A DNA stretch of 52,509 nt from SAR202 cluster bacterium (GTDB taxonomy: Bacteria; Chloroflexota; Dehalococcoidia; Lucifugimonadales; Lucifugimonadaceae): positions 1 through 52,509 of the forward strand of contig VGZT01000012.1 in the NCBI GenBank assembly GCA_016872495.1, read 5' to 3'. Below the pieces are notes generated by a model. That model was not told the DNA's origin. It was given only the letters and a program-made list of their open reading frames with translations, and made no database searches. The position numbers and the translations under genes were made by a program. This document shows, piece after piece, positions 24,469 to 32,654 of this stretch (position 1 is its first letter; every line of letters starts with the position of its first letter).

Positions 24469-25332
24469 CTAATGGCCCAGGCCCTGTGCGAGCCCGAGGC
24501 CGTCGTTAGCTGATATCAAGTAGACGACCGTGAAGATCACGATCCAGACGATGTCGACGAAGTGCCAGTAGAGGCCGGTGATCTCGAGGTTCTCTGACAC
24601 CGCTTTCACGTTCCGCACCGCGGCGGGCTTGGCCAGCAGGTAGCCGCCGCCAGCCATGGCCGCGAGCCCCAGCGCTGTGATGACGAAAGCGGGAGCGCCC
24701 ACGATGGGCGGGATTATCTTGAAGAAATGGGCAAGCAGGGCGACCCCGACGGCATAGAACCCGCTGACCGCCAGGACGAGGCCCAGCTTTTCACGGCCAC
24801 TCCGGGAGAAGACGAAGGCCATGATCAGGAGGAGGACCACGCCAAGCGTCACGTGAGCGCCGTGGAACCCGGTCAGCGTGAAGAAGGTCGTGCCGAAGAG
24901 GTTTGTGCGGGGCGTCAGGCCGTGGATCGCAAACTCATGGAATTCGAAAACCTGGAAGAAGAGGAAGACCGATCCCAGGGCCGCCGTCATGAGGGTCCAG
25001 AACCGCCCCAGCCTGGGCTTGTTGCGCTGGATGCCATTGAGCGCCAGGACCATCGCGAGCGAACTCATGAGCAGGACGAAGGTACTCAAGGACGTGATCG
25101 GCACGTCGATGATTTCGCTCGGGTAAGGTCCGTTCAGGTTCTGATTACGATAAACGAGATAGGTCGCGATCAGCGAGCCAAAGAACATGCACTCGGACCC
25201 GAGGAAGGTCCACATGAGCAGCTTGCGGTGGCCGAGCCCGGTGCTCGTGTTTTCCGCGTGACCGGAGGCGTGGCTCTCCGCCGGCAGGTTAGCCTGCCCG
25301 TGCGGGTACGTGGCAGCTGGTGCTTGCGCCAA
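24469..25332 (-). CDS. ctaE: Cytochrome c oxidase subunit III
   Basis: 287 residues, polytopic inner-membrane protein. Diagnostic segments: HRKLLMWTFLGSECMFFGSL, FFQVFEFHEFAIHGLTPRTN, FFTLTGFHGAHVTLGVVLLL and, at the end, YWHFVDIVWIVIFTVVYLIS. The N-terminal 35 residues are polar and His-rich, upstream of the first helix. An unusual insertion with two extra helices (GFYAVGVALLAHFFKIIPPI to LAAMAGGGYLLA) sits between the HGAHV helix and the YWHFVDIVW helix. The start is TTG 25332 with GGGAAGG upstream. It lies between ctaD and ctaF. Confidence 0.92.
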   Translation of the reverse strand: MAQAPAATYPHGQANLPAESHASGHAENTSTGLGHRKLLMWTFLGSECMFFGSLIATYLVYRNQNLNGPYPSEIIDVPITSLSTFVLLMSSLAMVLALNGIQRNKPRLGRFWTLMTAALGSVFLFFQVFEFHEFAIHGLTPRTNLFGTTFFTLTGFHGAHVTLGVVLLLIMAFVFSRSGREKLGLVLAVSGFYAVGVALLAHFFKIIPPIVGAPAFVITALGLAAMAGGGYLLAKPAAVRNVKAVSENLEITGLYWHFVDIVWIVIFTVVYLISANDGLGLAQGLGH

Positions 25333-25352
25333 CTAGCTATATCCTTCCCGGC

Positions 25353-27299
25353 TCAGTGGCCGTCATTTGCCGCGGCCGGTTCGTTGACGGGCTCGAATGC
25401 CCAGCCCAGCCCTGAGACGAACGCGAATGTGAAACCGATGGCCGGCAGGATCCAACGGAGGATCACCGGCTCCTGGATCAAGAGCGTCCCGACCCCGAAG
25501 GTCAGCCCGGCCGCCACCAGGATCGGGTAGTACGACTTGTCGGGCATGTGAACGCCGTGGCCGCCAGTATCCCCGTGCTCGCCGGTGATTCCGGGTGGCA
25601 TGTCCGCGGCGCCCGAGATCGTCTTGTGACCGGCAGAGCCGTGACCGCCATGCCCTTCCATTTCGGCGACCAGTTCCGGGTGCTTCGTGTACCAGAAATC
25701 GTCGCGGTACTTGACGTGAGGGATCACTTTGAAGTTGTACTCGGGCGGCGGCGACGGGATCGTCCACTCAAGCGTGCGGCCGTCCCAGGGGTCGGCGCCG
25801 GCGACCGCCCCGCGCTTGCGTGAGTAGAAGACGTTGAAGATGAACACCAGCACCGCGACGGCGATCAGGTAAGAACCGATCGTCGCCCAGTAGTTCGACG
25901 AATCCCAGCCCATGCCCGTGGCATACGTAAAGATGCGCCGTGGCATGCCATCCAGGCCAAGCCAGTGCATCGGGAAGAAGGTCAGGTTGAACCCGACCAG
26001 CATCAGCCAGAAGTGGACCTGGCCGATCTTCTCGTTCAGGAAACGACCGGTGAACTTAGGCCACCAGTAGTAGGCGCCCGAGAAGAGGCCCAGCATCGAT
26101 CCACCGAACAAGACGTAGTGGAAGTGGGCGACTATGTAGTACGTGTCCTGCTGCTGGGCGTCGGTAGGAGGCGACGCGTGGGTGACCCCGCTCATGCCTC
26201 CGACCACGAACATCGTCACGAAGCCGATCGCGAACAGCATCGCCGTGTTAAGGCGCAGATGCCCCTTATACATCGTGCCGACCCAGTTGAAGATCTTGAT
26301 GCCGGTCGGCACCGCAATCGCCATGGTCGACAGGGAGAATGCTGCGGTGGCGGCAGGGCCCAGGCCGACCGTGAACATGTGGTGGCTCCAGACGAAGAAG
26401 CCCATGAACGCGATCGACACGCCGGCAAACACCACGAACGGATAACCGAAGAGCGGCTTGCGCGAAAACGTGGGCAATACTTCGGAAACGATGCCCATCG
26501 CCGGCAGGATCAGGATGTAGACCTCGGGGTGCCCGAACAGCCAGAACATGTGCTGCCACATGACAGGGTCGCCACCAGCCTCCGGCCTGAAGAAGTTGAG
26601 GCCGTACAGGCGGTCAAACTGAATCTGGATCAGCGCGACCGTGATGATCGGGAAGGCGAAGATGATCAGCACACCAACGACCAGAGTCATCCAGACGAAC
26701 ACGGGGAGCTTCATGAAGCTCATGCCCGGGGCGCGCAGGTTAACGATCGTGATGATGAAGTTGAACGAAGCTGCGAGGGAGGCCACCCCGAGCACCTGCA
26801 GGCCCAGGATCCAGTAGGTCACCCCGTGCCCGATTGAGTACGGCTTTTCGGTCAGGTTGGCATAGCTGAACCAGCCGGCGTTGGGCGCCTCTCCGGTCAG
26901 CCAGCCGACGTTGAGAAGGATGCCGCCAAACAGGAAGAGCCAGTAGCTGAACGCGTTCAAACGGGGGAATGCGACGTCGCGGGCGCCGATTTGCAGCGGT
27001 ATTAACCAGTTAAAGAAGGCGGCCGACAACGGCATGATCACGAGGAACACCATCGTGGTGCCGTGCATCGTGAACAGCTGGTTGTAGACCTCCGGAGAGA
27101 CGAAGTCGTTCTCGGGACTCATCAACTGCGTACGCATGATCAGCGCTTCGACGCCGCCGATGAGGAAGAAGACAAAGGCGGTCACCCCGTACAGGGTGCC
27201 TATGCGCTTGTGGTCTATGGTGGTGATCCAGCTCCACAGGCCGTGCTCGGCGCGCGGCCGTGCAATGAATGTCGGGAACTTAACCGCTGTAGATGTCAT
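25353..27299 (-). CDS. ctaD: Cytochrome c oxidase subunit I with C-terminal extension
   Basis: About 648 residues. The haem-copper core carries the ligands: MHGTTMVFLVIMP (low-spin haem His), FGHPEVYILILPAMG (CuB His and cross-linked Tyr), WSHHMFTVG (CuB His pair), AHFHYVLFGG (haem His pair). It reduces O2 to water and pumps protons. After the twelve-helix core comes a His/Gly-rich hydrophilic linker (HGGHGSAGH, GEHGDTGGHGVHMPD) and two added hydrophobic helices. ATG 27299 has GAGAGG upstream and starts close to the core; the open frame 17 codons longer lacks support. It is 22 bases after ctaC. Confidence 0.96.
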   Translation of the reverse strand: MTSTAVKFPTFIARPRAEHGLWSWITTIDHKRIGTLYGVTAFVFFLIGGVEALIMRTQLMSPENDFVSPEVYNQLFTMHGTTMVFLVIMPLSAAFFNWLIPLQIGARDVAFPRLNAFSYWLFLFGGILLNVGWLTGEAPNAGWFSYANLTEKPYSIGHGVTYWILGLQVLGVASLAASFNFIITIVNLRAPGMSFMKLPVFVWMTLVVGVLIIFAFPIITVALIQIQFDRLYGLNFFRPEAGGDPVMWQHMFWLFGHPEVYILILPAMGIVSEVLPTFSRKPLFGYPFVVFAGVSIAFMGFFVWSHHMFTVGLGPAATAAFSLSTMAIAVPTGIKIFNWVGTMYKGHLRLNTAMLFAIGFVTMFVVGGMSGVTHASPPTDAQQQDTYYIVAHFHYVLFGGSMLGLFSGAYYWWPKFTGRFLNEKIGQVHFWLMLVGFNLTFFPMHWLGLDGMPRRIFTYATGMGWDSSNYWATIGSYLIAVAVLVFIFNVFYSRKRGAVAGADPWDGRTLEWTIPSPPPEYNFKVIPHVKYRDDFWYTKHPELVAEMEGHGGHGSAGHKTISGAADMPPGITGEHGDTGGHGVHMPDKSYYPILVAAGLTFGVGTLLIQEPVILRWILPAIGFTFAFVSGLGWAFEPVNEPAAANDGH

Positions 27300-27321
27300 T
27301 TCGCGCCTCTCGCGGTCCGGA

Positions 27322-28773
27322 TCAAGGCAGGGTCTCCAGGTAAGCGACAAGTGCGTCGATGTCGGCTGCGGTCAGTGTCTGACCAAAGTTGCCAGGCATA
27401 ACGGGGGAGAAGCCCTGAACGATGTATGCCGTGGGGTTAACGATCGATTCGTGTAAGTAATCACTGGCGCTCATGCCAGACTTGCGGTTGGCGGCGCGCT
27501 GGGCGATCCCACCCAGACCCGGACCAAGGATCGCGTCCGAGCCTGTCGAGTGGCACCCGGAACAGCCGGCGGACGCGAAGATCTGTTTGCCCCTCGCAAC
27601 CGGGTCAGCGGATGGCGCGGGCGGCAGGCTGCTCTCGCCCGGGGGCGCCGGCTTCAAGGTCATCAGGTAGGCGACGACCGCCTTGATCTGGTCATCTGAC
27701 AGTCCGCCGGCCCGATAAACCTGCGCAAGGGCCTCCATCCGGTTGCCTGGCTTGACGCTGCCGGGATCCTTTATCCAGGCCGTCAACTCTGCCTCATTGA
27801 AGTCAACCAGCCCTGCGCCCAGCGTGAGGCGCGTCGCGAGGTGGGTCAGGTTGGGCGCAGAGATGATCCGGGTCCCCTTGGGATCTGCGAGAAACGCCGC
27901 CTGGCGCGTATGCTGAACGGAACGTTCGGCGCGCGCCGAACGAGCATCGGCAGTGCTGGCTGAGTGGCACATGCTGCAGTTACCGGCGAAAATGCCCTGC
28001 CCGGTCGCGGCCAGGCTGCCCGGCTCAGGCGCCAGCGCGGGCCGCCGCATGCCGTCGAGCCAGGCCCGGAAGTCGTCGGGCTGGTGAGCAACGACCCGGA
28101 AGCGCATCAGGGCGTGCGCTTCGCCACAGAACTCGGCGCACTGGCCGAAAAATACCCCTGGTTCGGACGCCTCCATCACGAGCTGATTGGTCCGGGTTGG
28201 GATCAGGTCGACCTTGCCCGCAAGCTTGGGGACCCAGAAGCTGTGGATGACATCATCGGACTCGAGGACTACCCGGACCGGGACTCCGACCGGGATGTGG
28301 ACCTCGTTGGCGCTAACCACGTCCTCACCGGTGTACTGGACCTCCCACCACCACTGGTGGCCGGTCACGACCACTTCGAGGTTACCGGCTGCCGACGTGG
28401 CCTCCCTGTCGAGGCTGAAGATCATGCTGACCGTCGGGATGGCGATCACGGCGAGGATGAGCGCCGGGGCGATCGTCCACGCGATTTCCAGCCGCTGGTT
28501 ACCGTGTGTCTGCTCGGGCACTCCGGTGGTAGAGGCGCGGCGACGGAACTTCAAAGTCAGGACGATGATCACCGCTTCAACGACGACCAGCACCGCCATG
28601 GCGACCCAGAAGATAAGGACGAAGAGGTCCTTTTGCCGTTCGGCGATCGGACCGGCTGGGCCAAACGTCGACTGGCCATGGTGCGGGGTGCACGCCGCGA
28701 GCGCCGTCATGACGGCGCCGAATATGGCAAGTAGCAGTAACGGACGAACGCGTTTCAAATTGCGCATTGGCAT
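27322..28773 (-). CDS. ctaC: Cytochrome c oxidase subunit II with two fused cytochrome c domains
   Basis: 483 residues. Lipoprotein-type signal (LAAC, Cys28), two membrane helices (about 50-72 and 99-120), then the periplasmic CuA cupredoxin with HQWWWEVQY and ligands His177, Cys212, Cys216, His220, Met223 (GQCAEFCGEAHALM). Two class I cytochrome c domains follow: CSMCH at 266-270 and CSGCH at 404-408, with Met ligands likely in NRMEAL and SPVMPGN. caa3 oxidases usually carry one such domain; here there are two. It accepts electrons and passes them through CuA to CtaD. First gene of the operon; no strong Shine-Dalgarno. Confidence 0.95.
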   Translation of the reverse strand: MPMRNLKRVRPLLLLAIFGAVMTALAACTPHHGQSTFGPAGPIAERQKDLFVLIFWVAMAVLVVVEAVIIVLTLKFRRRASTTGVPEQTHGNQRLEIAWTIAPALILAVIAIPTVSMIFSLDREATSAAGNLEVVVTGHQWWWEVQYTGEDVVSANEVHIPVGVPVRVVLESDDVIHSFWVPKLAGKVDLIPTRTNQLVMEASEPGVFFGQCAEFCGEAHALMRFRVVAHQPDDFRAWLDGMRRPALAPEPGSLAATGQGIFAGNCSMCHSASTADARSARAERSVQHTRQAAFLADPKGTRIISAPNLTHLATRLTLGAGLVDFNEAELTAWIKDPGSVKPGNRMEALAQVYRAGGLSDDQIKAVVAYLMTLKPAPPGESSLPPAPSADPVARGKQIFASAGCSGCHSTGSDAILGPGLGGIAQRAANRKSGMSASDYLHESIVNPTAYIVQGFSPVMPGNFGQTLTAADIDALVAYLETLP

Positions 28774-28848
28774 TACTGTGCCCAGCTGTGCTACCGCGCT
28801 GCCGGAGGCGGTGCTCTGTGGAGTGCCCGGCTAACCCTTAACAAGCAC

Positions 28849-28868
28849 GCGCGCCAGCAAAGGCGCGC
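28849..28868. repeat. GCGCGCC/GGCGCGC inverted repeat upstream of ctaC
   Basis: A 7-bp perfect inverted repeat with a 6-base loop lies 76-95 bases before the ctaC start, inside the transcribed leader if the promoter below is right. It could be an RNA hairpin in the 5' leader or an operator. Nothing further supports a choice. Confidence 0.35.
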
Positions 28869-28902
28869 ACCATTAGTGCAATCTGTAACAATCCGAATTT
28901 GA

Positions 28903-28932
28903 AGCATAACATCACCGTTTCGACAGGCGCAA
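28903..28932 (-). promoter_or_regulatory. Candidate promoter of the cox operon
   Basis: Minus strand: TTGCGC (28932-28927), 18-base spacer, TATGCT (28908-28903). It lies in the 190-base divergent gap between ctaC and rdgB and would give a leader of about 120 bases before ctaC. Confidence 0.4.
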
Positions 28933-28963
28933 CCTGAGCAGATAGACCAACACGTCGACTACC

Positions 28964-29566
28964 TTGAAGCACCACAGGCTGGTCATCGCGACCCACAACA
29001 AGGGCAAGATCCGTGAGTTCCGGAGGCTTCTCTCGGCTCTGCCTGCCGACCTGTTCTCGTTGGACCAGGTCGGGGTGACAGTCACGGTCGCCGAGACCGG
29101 CACAACCTATGAGGAGAACGCGTCTGTGAAGGCAACGTCGTACGCCCGCGCTTCGGGCATCACGACGATCGCCGATGACTCAGGCATCGAGGTTGATGCG
29201 CTCGACGGCGCGCCCGGCGTTCAATCGGCGGTGTTCACGGGACCAGGCCAGACAGATGAGCAGCGGACCGGCCGGCTGCTCGAGCTGGTCGACCACGTCT
29301 CCGACCCCCACCGAACCGCGCGCTACCGCGCGATCCTGGCCGTGGCCCGGCCGGGTGGCGACTGCCGCACCTTCGAGGGCGTCTGCGAGGGTCGCATCAT
29401 CCGCAGGCCGCGCGGCGAGGGCGGCTTCGGCTACGACCCGATCTTCCTGATTCCGGAACTCAGCAAGACGATGGCGGAACTGACTGGCGAAGAGAAGGAC
29501 CGGATCAGCCACCGCGGCATGGCCGCCCGGGCTGCACTGCCCTACTTGCAGTCGCTGCTGAAGTAG
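28964..29566 (+). CDS. rdgB: XTP/dITP diphosphatase (RdgB/HAM1)
   Basis: 200 residues. House-cleaning pyrophosphatase that hydrolyses ITP, dITP and XTP to keep deaminated purines out of nucleic acids. LVIATHNKGKIREFRRLL, TYEENASVKATSYA, TTIADDSGIEVDALDGAPGV (metal-binding Asp), GGFGYDPIFLIPE and KDRISHRGMAARA are the standard landmarks. The TTG start at 28964 lacks a clear Shine-Dalgarno but fits the normal N-terminus. It is followed 55 bases later by moaA, which has its own promoter-like box. Confidence 0.95.
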   Translation: MKHHRLVIATHNKGKIREFRRLLSALPADLFSLDQVGVTVTVAETGTTYEENASVKATSYARASGITTIADDSGIEVDALDGAPGVQSAVFTGPGQTDEQRTGRLLELVDHVSDPHRTARYRAILAVARPGGDCRTFEGVCEGRIIRRPRGEGGFGYDPIFLIPELSKTMAELTGEEKDRISHRGMAARAALPYLQSLLK

Positions 29567-29609
29567 CGGGGCCACATCAGGCACCCCGTCCCCGGTACAC
29601 GGTCGCCGA

Positions 29610-29615
29610 TACAAT
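29610..29615 (+). promoter_or_regulatory. -10 box immediately before moaA (candidate leaderless mRNA)
   Basis: TACAAT ends exactly six bases before the moaA ATG, which would put the transcript start at the ATG itself. There is no Shine-Dalgarno in the intervening bases. The -35 is not convincing. Confidence 0.4.
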
Positions 29616-29621
29616 ACGAAC

Positions 29622-30665
29622 ATGGCTGTCGCCGCGCCTTCCACAATCGACGACGTCTTCGGACGGCCGCTCCGCGACCTCCGGATCTCGGTAACCGACC
29701 GCTGTAACTTCCGTTGCCCGTACTGCATGCCGGCCGAGATCTACGGCGAGCGCTACCAGTTCCTCCCCAAAGATCAGATCCTCAGTTTCGAGGAGATCGC
29801 CCGGTTGGCCGGGATCTTCGCGAGCCTCGGGGTCGTCAAGCTTCGACTTACTGGCGGGGAACCGACGATCCGGGCCGAACTGCCGACGCTCATTGAGATG
29901 TTGTCGGGGATCGAAGGGGTCGAAGATCTGACCCTGACCACCAATGGGTATCTGCTCGCCAGGATGGCTGATGCCTTGAAGAAGGCGGGCTTGCAGCGGA
30001 TCACCGTGAGCCTGGACAGCCTGGACGAAGAGACCTTCAAGAAGATGAACGGCAGGAACTTTGGGACACGGCCTGTCCTGGACGGTATCGCCGCGGCAGA
30101 GAAGGCCGGGCTCAGTCCGATCAAGATCAATTGCGTCGTCCAGCGGGGGGTCAACGACCACACCATCCCCGACCTGGCCGCGCACTTCAGGGGCACAGGT
30201 CATATCGTGCGATTCATCGAGTTCATGGACGTTGGCACGCTGAACCGCTGGGACATGAAGCAGGTCGTGACGGCCGAGGAGATCGTGGCGCGGATCGGGA
30301 GCGTCTTCCCGCTCGAGGCAGTGACGCCCGCCTACCGGGGCGAGACCGCGCTCAGGTACCGCTATGCAGATGGCAAGGGTGAGATCGGCGTCATCGCATC
30401 AGTCTCGAAACCGTTCTGTGGCGACTGCACGCGCGCGCGCCTGTCTACTGATGGGCGTCTCGTTACCTGCCTCTTCGCCGCGGGAGGCAAGGACCTGCGG
30501 GCGCCGCTAAGGACGGGGGCGTCCGATGACGAGCTCCGGTCGATCATCCGAGGGGTCTGGTCAAAGCGTCGCGACCGGTATTCGGAGGAACGGGCCGGTA
30601 TCTCGGGTTCAGGCACCGGCAAGCGCGGGCGACGCAAGATCGAGATGTACCAGATCGGCGGCTAG
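29622..30665 (+). CDS. moaA: GTP 3',8-cyclase MoaA
   Basis: 347 residues. Radical SAM enzyme starting molybdenum-cofactor synthesis from GTP. The N-terminal cluster motif is RCNFRCPYCMP (CxxxCxxC), followed by RLTGGEPTIR (SAM binding) and TTNGYLL. The second 4Fe-4S site that binds GTP is C-terminal: FCGDCTRARLSTDGRLVTC (CxxC-x13-C). The last residues are basic and Gly-rich (GTGKRGRRKIEMYQIGG), ending in the conserved GG tail needed for activity. Together with moeA it shows the organism makes Mo-cofactor; moaC and moaE are not here. Confidence 0.96.
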   Translation: MAVAAPSTIDDVFGRPLRDLRISVTDRCNFRCPYCMPAEIYGERYQFLPKDQILSFEEIARLAGIFASLGVVKLRLTGGEPTIRAELPTLIEMLSGIEGVEDLTLTTNGYLLARMADALKKAGLQRITVSLDSLDEETFKKMNGRNFGTRPVLDGIAAAEKAGLSPIKINCVVQRGVNDHTIPDLAAHFRGTGHIVRFIEFMDVGTLNRWDMKQVVTAEEIVARIGSVFPLEAVTPAYRGETALRYRYADGKGEIGVIASVSKPFCGDCTRARLSTDGRLVTCLFAAGGKDLRAPLRTGASDDELRSIIRGVWSKRRDRYSEERAGISGSGTGKRGRRKIEMYQIGG

Positions 30666-30701
30666 CCGGGCCATTTTCTGGCGTCGGGCGGGAAGCTGGA
30701 G

Positions 30702-30778
30702 TGGTACCCCGGACGGGATTCGAACCCGTGATCTTCACCTTGAAAGGGTGACGTGCTAGGCCGCTACACCACCGGGGC
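30702..30778 (-). tRNA. tRNA-Glu (UUC)
   Basis: Minus-strand cloverleaf starting GCCCCGG at 30778 with a D-arm (GTGTAGCGGCCTAGCAC). Anticodon stem TCACC/GGTGA encloses loop CTTTCAA with anticodon TTC. The T-arm is CGGGTTCGAATCCCG and the acceptor end CCGGGGT plus discriminator A. G1-U72 is a wobble. The CCA end is encoded (30702-30704). Confidence 0.95.
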
Positions 30779-30847
30779 GCACGCTGCGGGCGGGCAGGCT
30801 CCCAGCTTATCAGGCCACTTATCGGAACCGGCCGGCGCGCATGAGCC

Positions 30848-31867
30848 CTACGGGTAGATTGCCAGCTGTTCGAGGCCCATCGTCTCTGGCAAGCCCATCA
30901 TTACGTTCATGTTCTGCACGCCCGACCCTGCCGCACCCTTGACCAGGTTGTCGAGCGCAGTGACCACGACCAGCCGCTTCTTGCGTTCGTTGACCGTGGG
31001 GTAGATCAGGCAATCGTTACTGCCCCATGTCTGTTTAGTGGACGGTGATTTACCGGCGATCGACACGAACGGGGCATCCCGGTAGAACTCCCGGAACAGC
31101 CCAACAACCTCCTGCTGGGAGTGCGACCCGGTCAACGTCGCGTAGCAGGTGCCCAGGATTCCACGCGTCATCGGGACCAGGTGGGGTACGAATGTGACTG
31201 AGACTTCGCCGCGCGGGGCCAGGGCACTCAGCTCCTGTGTCATCTCCGGCTCATGACGGTGCCCGCCAAGGCCGTAGGCGGAGGAGTTGTCGTTCAACTC
31301 CGAGAAGCCGTAGGCGGCGTCAGAGGTTCGCCCGGCGCCGGAAATCCCGGTCTTGGAATCGACGATCACCGCCGGCTCAACCCACCCGGCCTTGACCACC
31401 GGGGCGAGCCCCAGAATCGCTCCCATTGGAAAGCAGCCCGGATTGGCCACGAGCCGGGTCTTTGCGATCTTGTCTTTATGCAGCTCGGTGATGCCGAACA
31501 CGGCCTCTTCGATCAACTCCGGGTGCGGATGTTTGACCTTGTACCAGGATTCGAAGTCGGTGACGCTCTTGAGCCGGAAGTCGGCGCTGATGTCAACCGC
31601 CTTGACCCCGCCCTTGACCAGGGGGCCGAGCGCCTCAGCGCTGGCCGCGTGCGGGAGCGCTGAGAACACGACATCGACCGAACCGTCGATTTCCGGAGTA
31701 ATAGTCAGATCGAGCGAGCGCAGGTGCGGAAAGGCATCGCCCAGCTTCTGACCCGCCAGGGAGCGACCGGTCACCGTAGTCAGGCGCGCCTCCGGGTGAC
31801 GGTGGAGGATTCTCGCCAGCTCCATCCCTGCGTACCCGGTGACGTTGATGATGCCGACTTTCAACAC
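30848..31867 (-). CDS. argC: N-acetyl-gamma-glutamyl-phosphate reductase
   Basis: About 339 residues. NADPH-dependent third step of arginine synthesis. The N-terminal Rossmann fold has GIINVTGYAGMELARIL. The catalytic Cys lies in LVANPGCFPMGAIL, and the substrate region is VDSKTGISGAGR with the later conserved His in GGHRHEPEM. The GTG at 31867 is chosen because AGGAG lies eight bases before it; a TTG at 31873 sits almost on top of the Shine-Dalgarno. No other arg genes are adjacent; tRNA-Glu lies just beyond its 3' end on the same strand. Confidence 0.94.
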   Translation of the reverse strand: MLKVGIINVTGYAGMELARILHRHPEARLTTVTGRSLAGQKLGDAFPHLRSLDLTITPEIDGSVDVVFSALPHAASAEALGPLVKGGVKAVDISADFRLKSVTDFESWYKVKHPHPELIEEAVFGITELHKDKIAKTRLVANPGCFPMGAILGLAPVVKAGWVEPAVIVDSKTGISGAGRTSDAAYGFSELNDNSSAYGLGGHRHEPEMTQELSALAPRGEVSVTFVPHLVPMTRGILGTCYATLTGSHSQQEVVGLFREFYRDAPFVSIAGKSPSTKQTWGSNDCLIYPTVNERKKRLVVVTALDNLVKGAAGSGVQNMNVMMGLPETMGLEQLAIYP

Positions 31868-31948
31868 GGCCAAACTCCTGGAGTGCTCCGCTCGCTGTGG
31901 CGGGGGTCCGAAACGAAAATCTTACTACGGTGGACTCGCCGACCAGAG

Positions 31949-32608
31949 TTACGACTTGAATGACCTGCGGGCGGGGCAGCGCGCACTCAGCGCGCAGGAT
32001 CCGCACAACGGCGACCGCGCCCGGCAGGTCTTGCGGCCATGCTGAATCAACAGAACGTGGAAGCGGAAGACGTCACCGGGCGGAACCATCCGTTCAAGGA
32101 CGTCGTGCGCGTCGTCGACGGATGTCTTCTTTCTGATCAGGCCGAGCCGCCCCGCCACACGGTAGATGTGGGTGTCAACAGGCATTGCGGGCATGCCGAG
32201 CGAGAAGGCAAGGGTCACCGCCGCGGTCTTGGGTCCGACTCCGGGCAGTGCGGTCAGCCACGCCTTGGCCTTCGGCAAAGGCATCAACCCCAGGAACCGG
32301 AGGTCGAAACCGCCCGCCTTCGCGCGAATTTCAAAGAGAATTTGCTGGATTCGAACCGACTTCTGGTTCGCCAGCCCGCCGGTACGAATGACTTCCGCCA
32401 GCTCTTCCGGCCTGGCGGCCATCACCTCTTCCCAGCTTCGATAGCGCCCCCTCATCTTCTGGAACGCCCTTTCGGCGTTGAGGTCGGAGGTGTGCTGAGT
32501 CAGAACGGTGAAAATGAGCTCGTCAATCGGCTCCAGGCGCGGCGACCAGACGACCGGGCCATACGCCGCTGAAAGCTGCTCGATCACGAACGACGGGTCG
32601 GCCTTCAC
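31949..32608 (-). CDS. nth: Endonuclease III-like DNA glycosylase
   Basis: About 219 residues. Base-excision repair glycosylase/AP lyase. The helix-hairpin-helix LPGVGPKTAAVTLAFSLG contains the catalytic Lys; the catalytic Asp is in MPVDTHIYRVAGRLGL. The C-terminal 4Fe-4S cluster is C-x6-C-x2-C-x5-C (CRARSPLCGSCALSARC). GTG 32608 is preferred (AGAGATGGA upstream, normal N-terminus); the open frame extends into the divergent amidohydrolase. The two genes share a spacer of under 50 bases with back-to-back -10 boxes (TAGAAT here, TATTCT there). Confidence 0.9.
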   Translation of the reverse strand: MKADPSFVIEQLSAAYGPVVWSPRLEPIDELIFTVLTQHTSDLNAERAFQKMRGRYRSWEEVMAARPEELAEVIRTGGLANQKSVRIQQILFEIRAKAGGFDLRFLGLMPLPKAKAWLTALPGVGPKTAAVTLAFSLGMPAMPVDTHIYRVAGRLGLIRKKTSVDDAHDVLERMVPPGDVFRFHVLLIQHGRKTCRARSPLCGSCALSARCPARRSFKS

Positions 32609-32639
32609 TTCACTCCATCTCTTGGGGGCGGTGGCCGGG

Positions 32640-32646
32640 TATTCTA
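32640..32646. promoter_or_regulatory. Overlapping divergent -10 boxes (nth / amidohydrolase)
   Basis: TATTCTA reads TATTCT on the plus strand (nine bases before the amidohydrolase ATG) and TAGAAT on the minus strand (about 32 bases before the nth GTG). Overlap suggests mutually exclusive polymerase binding. -35 elements are weak on both sides. Confidence 0.3.
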
Positions 32647-32654
32647 GCCATTCG

